This document shows, piece after piece, positions 20,301 through 24,544 of a stretch of 24,544 nt of DNA. Both the position numbers and the translations under genes were made by a program. This stretch comes from Hymenopellis radicata (Eukaryota > Basidiomycota > Agaricomycetes > Agaricales > Physalacriaceae): assembly GCA_015501595.1 (NCBI GenBank), contig JADNRX010000739.1, positions 1 through 24,544 of the forward strand, written 5' to 3'. The number at the start of each line of letters is the position of its first letter. Position 1 is the stretch's first letter. The notes beneath the pieces are model-generated. The model worked only from the letters and a program-made list of their open reading frames with translations, did not search any database and was not told the origin of the DNA.

Positions 20301-20698
20301 TGGAGACGGAGTAGCCATGTTACCGAAGGCTAGAGACAGCATTAGAGAAGCATGGAGCGCGACACAGCGTGCATACCTTGTACTTCTTCTACAGTATGAC
20401 TGGCGGGTGTCTTAACAGTTGAAGTCGACTTTCAGCATAACTGCTTACTATGTTGACACCTCAAGAAACTTCTGTTAGATGAAACATGGCACTAAGCAAG
20501 CTGTCAAACTGTAGAGGTGAGAAACCAACTTTTATGACATTGAACGCCTCGTCCGTAGAGCAGTTCGTCCCGCCGAAGCTGAGTCGTAGGTTTCTTTGAT
20601 GCATCTCTCTTCAGCCGTTCCAAGTAATGCTTGACTAGAGTTCCTAGCACGACTGGTCCGGTAATGAGACTGGCCTCTGCTGTTAGCGTGTTAACCAT
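17352..20698 (-). CDS. Large alpha/beta hydrolase, hormone-sensitive-lipase type, 14 exons
   Basis: Probable ester hydrolase (lipase/esterase/deacetylase class); substrate unknown. Exons on the minus strand: 20530-20698, 20460-20471, 20377-20410, 20155-20329, 19947-20107, 19857-19890, 19762-19808, 19641-19706, 19418-19592, 18980-19369, 18837-18924, 18662-18786, 18086-18611, 17352-18037. With four one-base corrections this gives 896 codons (895 aa). Seen in order: MVNTLTAEASLITGPVVLG, VGGVKWWQVRGIDG, the oxyanion loop LHGGGYFFGSVDQER, NYRLAPQYPFP, the nucleophile ISGDSAGGGISLALLQ, VLISPWCDLTHSFPSVHTN, YLGGLPPL, ASDKEVLRDE (candidate Asp), and HLQVYDDTAH (His). A Ser-rich linker and a charged helical C-terminal region (MIRERISTKG, FAHAIKVVEKHR) follow. 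Corrections fall near 20553 (+1), 18885-18889 (+1), 18462-18465 (-1) and 17563-17567 (-1). One intron starts with GC (18612-18661). The donor at 18979 is weak. Confidence 0.87.
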
Positions 20699-21252
20699 GG
20701 CCGTAATAAGCGGAGGGAAGCGGTGTGACTGAGAGGGAAAAGAACAGGCCAGTTGCAGAGTAAACAGTGCTGCATCTATATAGTGCACGGGCCTGAGCAG
20801 GGCCTGAGTGAGTGAATGTCAGAAGCAACACAATGCCCGGATCAGGCTCCGCCGCTCCGATGACGGATACCGAATCTCGATGACATATGCCCACTTGATC
20901 AGCAGACGCGCCAAGACGACCGCGTGAAAAAAGTACAATGCTCTTCAAACAGATTGTTGAAGAATCTCAACTTTGACTCAGCGGGTTGTTTAGTATCAAA
21001 TGTCGTGCATCAAACGGAGCCGAGGTGCATCTTGTCTACATTGTACCTCGTTCGTCAATCACGTCTTCACTGTCCTCAAATTAGGCTTCTAGGACGAGAT
21101 GTATGGAGTATGATTGTAGAACCTATCTTGAAGGCGCTTCAAATAGAGGTAAGTAATAGTGGTTAAGAACATGCAAATAAGAGTAATAAAGTACACGGAG
21201 ATGGCTAGGTATTGTACTGAAGTAGGTAAGGTAAGTTGTCCTACGAACTGCC
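20699..21252. other. Intergenic region, hydrolase promoter to F-box 3' end
   Basis: Besides the TATA box nothing is recognised. A small hydrophobic open frame (21089-21286, minus) overlaps the F-box 3' end and lacks family features. Confidence 0.5.
20776..20783 (-). promoter_or_regulatory. TATA box of the hydrolase gene
   Basis: CTATATAG, identical on both strands, 78-85 nt upstream of the hydrolase ATG at 20698. Confidence 0.5.
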
Positions 21253-23061
21253 TTAGAAAATAGTATAAGGCCGACGAATATCCCAAAAAGTAAGATTAAG
21301 CCCAGCCTTCTTCATATTCCTCAACCTATCCCAATCACACCGCTCTAGGTTCGAGAAAACTTCAGGATGCTCATCCGCATTCTGCTCACACACCAAGCGA
21401 ACGGTACCCGAGCCCATCCTTGCCCCGTCGTATAGCTACCATCTCCACAAATTCCTTGTTCACCCACTCCCACCGCGATGTCTTGATTGCGAGCGTCTTC
21501 AGCCTCGGGAGATATTTCGGCCTGCGTTCGAGCACATCGTTCTCCACATCGGACTCAGAAGAGGCTCGGAATTCACCGACACGCAGAGCTTCAATCAAAG
21601 ACTCGAGCATGTTCTCCTGGGCTACATCTACAGCCTCATCATTACCATAGACAACACTGATTTCCTCCACCTCTGGCACAAGACCAAGCATCTCACGAAG
21701 AGCGTCGAGGCTCCATGCGCCATGCTGGAGCGTAAGTCGGGAAAGCCGACAATGGGAATGTCGCAGAAGCTCAGCAACGGCTGGTAAGAAGTCAACGAGA
21801 GAGTCGTCCTCTGGGTGAAGCGAATCCGGGCCAACACATAAGTCCTTGAGGTTTGGGAGTGAAATGTGGTAGAACGAAACAAAAATCCGAACTCTCGAGA
21901 GACACCAGATCGGTATAAACTATGCGCGGCGGAACAGGATATGGTGGCCACGTCATGTCCATCTCCGTGTTCTCCCAGGCCGGGAGTATTATACGATTGA
22001 TGTTGACGGTGCGCAAATTGGGCGAGAGGCGCAGAATCTCGTGCAAAGGCGGCGTACCTCGAGAGTATGATAATATCGTCTCTCGATAGATGGCTCCATA
22101 ATCTATAGAAATCATCTGCAAGTTCGGGCGGGCCAAAGCAATATGTCCAAGTGGCACCTTGTGAAGACGCACATGTGCAAGCTTCGGCGCGATCTCAAAT
22201 GCACGACAAACTCGATCAACCGCAATGTCCGGGTCCTCCATTTGAAGTACAAGAGTTTTCAAAAGAGGAACGCGCCCACGAATTACAGACAAGACATGAG
22301 CCTCGTTGATGCGCAAACCGAAGAAATGAGCCGATTCCCATTGCATCGAGTATTGTCCTAAGACTCCGAGTAGCACGATGAAAGTATCGTGTTTGTAGAT
22401 GGAGGGGTCATCATCGTCGTCAAAATGCGGAATGTACAGTGAGAAACTGAGGGGAAAACCGCGCGTACAGTAACGGCGCACAGACGACTTTCAATGGCGG
22501 TCGTGGATTGAGCAGCACCTTCTAAATCGAGAAGACACCACATCTGCGGACAAGAATGCCGGGACACGGCGCGCCACTCCCGACAGACACGACCAACGAC
22601 ATAGTGAGGGTCTGCGTCGTTAAACACATCAACGCCTGTATCTATGGCGAGAAAGATTTCTTGCAGAATCTCACGAGGCAGGCGGCGAACAGGTGCATGA
22701 AAGGTCTGGAGCTCGTCGCGCAGTTTCTGCAGCGTCGCCTGATGATCCTTTTGCTCTTGCGAAGGAGCCGGCTCTGTGAGGAAGATTGCCATGTCCGAAT
22801 CGGCTCCATCGAGGTCGACTAGGGTGGATGTACAGGCTATTGAAACATTCGTAGCGAAGAGCAGGGTGTCGACGAGGCGGGTCATCTCGCCAATCAATAC
22901 TTCTTCATGAGGGGATGGCTGCTCGTTCGAGCGAAGTAGATGGTGGAGGGTTGGAGGTAGAGTTGTGGGAATGTACGACTCATCGGTATGTGTTGTCGTC
23001 TAGGGTACGCGTTCAATATTACAGTAGCACGAAAGTCAGGACATCGGAAACTCACCGCCAT
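21253..23061 (-). CDS. F-box protein with LRR-like region, two exons, three apparent indels
   Basis: Probable SCF substrate adaptor, a different F-box subfamily from the gene at 3.6 kb. The first coding exon is just ATGGCG (23056-23061). A 56-nt intron (GTGAGT...CCTAG) follows, and exon 2 runs 21253-22999. N-terminus: MATTTHTDES, IPTTLPPTLHHLLRSNEQ; then a helical stretch (QEQKDHQATLQKLRDEL), the F-box core APVRRLPREILQEIF and VGRVCREWRAVSRHSCPQMW, then leucine-rich repeats (VPLLKTLVLQ, LAHVRLHKVPL, SPNLRTVNI, LPRLKTLAIK). The end reads ERCDWDRLRNMKKAGLNLT and FWDIRRPYTIF. Frame breaks near 22455-22465 (-1), 21870-21880 (+1 or -2) and 21421-21424 (+1, in GGGG). Reading across them gives a continuous family-like protein with no nonsense codon. 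The substrate is unknown. Confidence 0.8.
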
Positions 23062-24000
23062 TGTTGTCGCAAGATGATGGGAAGAAGGCGAGCCGCACGG
23101 ACGCGTGCTCATTTTATACTAGACGGTCCATTGTCTCGGCCCTGAGCGGTACTTTGTCCATTGTTCATAGACGCTACGTCCCCTGGCTTGTAATTGTCAA
23201 TGGCAAAGCTCAGAACGGCCATGGACAAAGCCGACACACCATTCATGTTGTAGAACAGAGCGCTGAAGCCGAGCTCCTTTTGGTGACCGATTCATTGCTT
23301 CCAAGCCCTGGCGCTTGGTTTGTGACTTGCCCATTGTAGGCGGATATGTCCGAGCGAAGGCAGGCGGAACATATAGAATGCTGACCGCTTTCGGTGCGTC
23401 CGATTCCCCGCTCTCCCGCCCTGTGAAACGAATTCATGTGACACGCCTTATATACAGTGCTACTGGGCCGGAGGCGGGGCGAACGAGTTCGTTTAAACAA
23501 CACAACACAGATTGGATTGAGTTCGGCAAGGCGTCGGAAGCAGGGTCTCCAAGCCTGAAAGCTGCTCTAGCGTGAAGTCGCCCTTCGCATTTGTATGTCG
23601 CCGCGAATATGTAGGAACCCTTTAATTGAAATCTTGTCAAAAGGAAGTTCAACGCGTCAATAGACGGCAATGACTCACCAATCATGTCGCAAAACGCTAA
23701 CAGGCGGATCATTCAGAACCTTGCTGTGTAGTGGCGCCTCCAGAGGCGTGACGCGTATTGAGCCCATATGCTCGCTGATGATGATGGCAGGAAGGAAAGA
23801 GTCAACCGATTCGACGTGCCCTTTTCAACTCACTCCCATCATCATCCTTCCTCTGGCGACGGAAACGGATTTTGGAATCTTATGAGTACCAATGGCTGCG
23901 CGAGTAATGAGATTGGTTGATTCTCTGCTACTCCAGCACTGATTGAAGTTGTTGATCCACCCATCTTGACGCGACTCTTGACATCTCATCACTCGCCGTC
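23062..24000. other. Intergenic region without recognised genes
   Basis: Divergent promoters of the F-box gene (minus) and the TenA-like gene (plus). Several open frames on both strands show no domain, signal peptide or splice-consistent structure. A TTATATA string near 23448-23454 and a 10-nt inverted match (CTTTGTCCAT near 23152, ATGGACAAAG near 23221) are within chance expectation. Confidence 0.5.
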
Positions 24001-24544
24001 ATGGTATCTCTCACTGGACCTTCTGTATACGCAGCCGCAGTCAAGCATCCATTCCTGCACCAAGCTGGAGATGGCACCCTGGACCACTCACGCCTCGGGC
24101 TCTGGCTGTCGCAAGCTAGAATATACGCCGCCCCCGCCCACCCCCGCTCTATCGGCTCCCTCATCGGCGCCCTCATCCCGTACAGCGCCGCTCATGCCAT
24201 CGGTTCGCCCAAAGAGAAACTGAACCAGCGCATCCTCGACATCCTGTGTTCTCGCTGACAAACGTCATTCGGAGAAGATAATTGCATTCAAGTTGTTTGT
24301 GACCGGTTGATCTAACAGTCGCAGTACAGTCGCCAGCTAGCTAGATATATTTGGATGCGTGGAGTCGTGTGACTGGTGTCCATGAAAGTCTTGCGATGGT
24401 CGAAAAGACGACCTCAACTCAAACGGCTTTGGCCGTAAGTACTCTTCGATAACTGGAGTTGTCCGGAATTTGTGGACGACTTTAGTAAACTTGTCGACGA
24501 CCTGGGCGGGTTCTGCTGAGTGGAAGCGAGCAGAGGACGTCTCT
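24001..24544 (+). CDS. TenA/heme-oxygenase-like protein, central part missing, cut by window edge
   Basis: All-helical TenA-fold protein; bacterial and yeast relatives act in thiamine salvage, but this fungal subfamily is uncharacterised. Exon 1 from ATG 24001: VSLTGPSVYAAAVKHPFLH, LGLWLSQARIYAA, IGSLIGALIPYS and KEKLNQRILDIL, then after one missing base VFSLTNVIRE and KIIAFK. The next readable block starts with a canonical junction near 24343: YLDAWSRVTGVHESLAMVE, then LFDNWSCPEFVDDFSKLVDD and AEWKRAEDV at the edge. Frame corrections are needed near 24244-24246, 24270-24274, 24437-24445 and 24500-24506. About 50 residues usually found between the two blocks (including the Trp-Ala-Met-Glu helix before YLDAW) are absent from the DNA. 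It may be a pseudogene or a divergent paralogue. Confidence 0.68.

Overview
This looks like nuclear DNA of an agaricomycete (mushroom-forming basidiomycete). Genes lie on both strands and are split by many short introns, mostly 46-60 nt, with GTRNGT-type donors. The protein families are typical of that group: copper radical oxidase, F-box/LRR proteins, alpha-arrestin, a GPI-anchored cupredoxin, and a large alpha/beta hydrolase with a long C-terminal tail. I saw no prokaryotic features, rRNA, tRNA or CRISPR, and no intact transposon.

Layout. 1-3.6 kb: a 13-exon copper radical oxidase (minus) between two direct repeats. 3.6-5.0 kb: F-box/LRR gene (plus). 5.9-7.4 kb: aminoglycoside-phosphotransferase-like (ACAD10/11 N-domain type) gene (plus). 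8.0-9.3 kb: siderophore N-acyltransferase (minus) with an exact fungal iron-GATA site upstream. 9.9-11.8 kb: a signal-peptide plus single-TM protein (plus) whose Ser/Thr stalk is encoded by five tandem exon+intron units of 102 bp. 12.2-14.8 kb: alpha-arrestin (minus). 15.7-16.4 kb: GPI-anchored cupredoxin (plus). 16.7-16.9 kb: relic of a hydrolase 3' end. 17.4-20.7 kb: HSL-type alpha/beta hydrolase, 14 exons (minus). 21.3-23.1 kb: second F-box/LRR gene (minus). 24.0 kb to the right edge: TenA/heme-oxygenase-like gene (plus), cut by the edge and lacking its central part.

The genes do not form an obvious pathway; this reads as ordinary genome with a few notable structures. The siderophore acyltransferase has no NRPS or ornithine monooxygenase beside it here.

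Two points matter to any reader. First, the 102-bp exon+intron array is the most interesting structure: every unit has symmetric phase, and both its exon (45 nt) and its intron (57 nt) are multiples of three. Second, genes outside roughly 3.6-11.8 kb need many single-base corrections, mostly at homopolymers, to restore reading frames whose protein sequence is otherwise well conserved and free of nonsense codons. That pattern fits consensus errors better than gene decay, so those genes are annotated as CDS with this caveat. All exon limits were worked out by eye from splice signals, phase and family similarity recalled from knowledge; no search was run.
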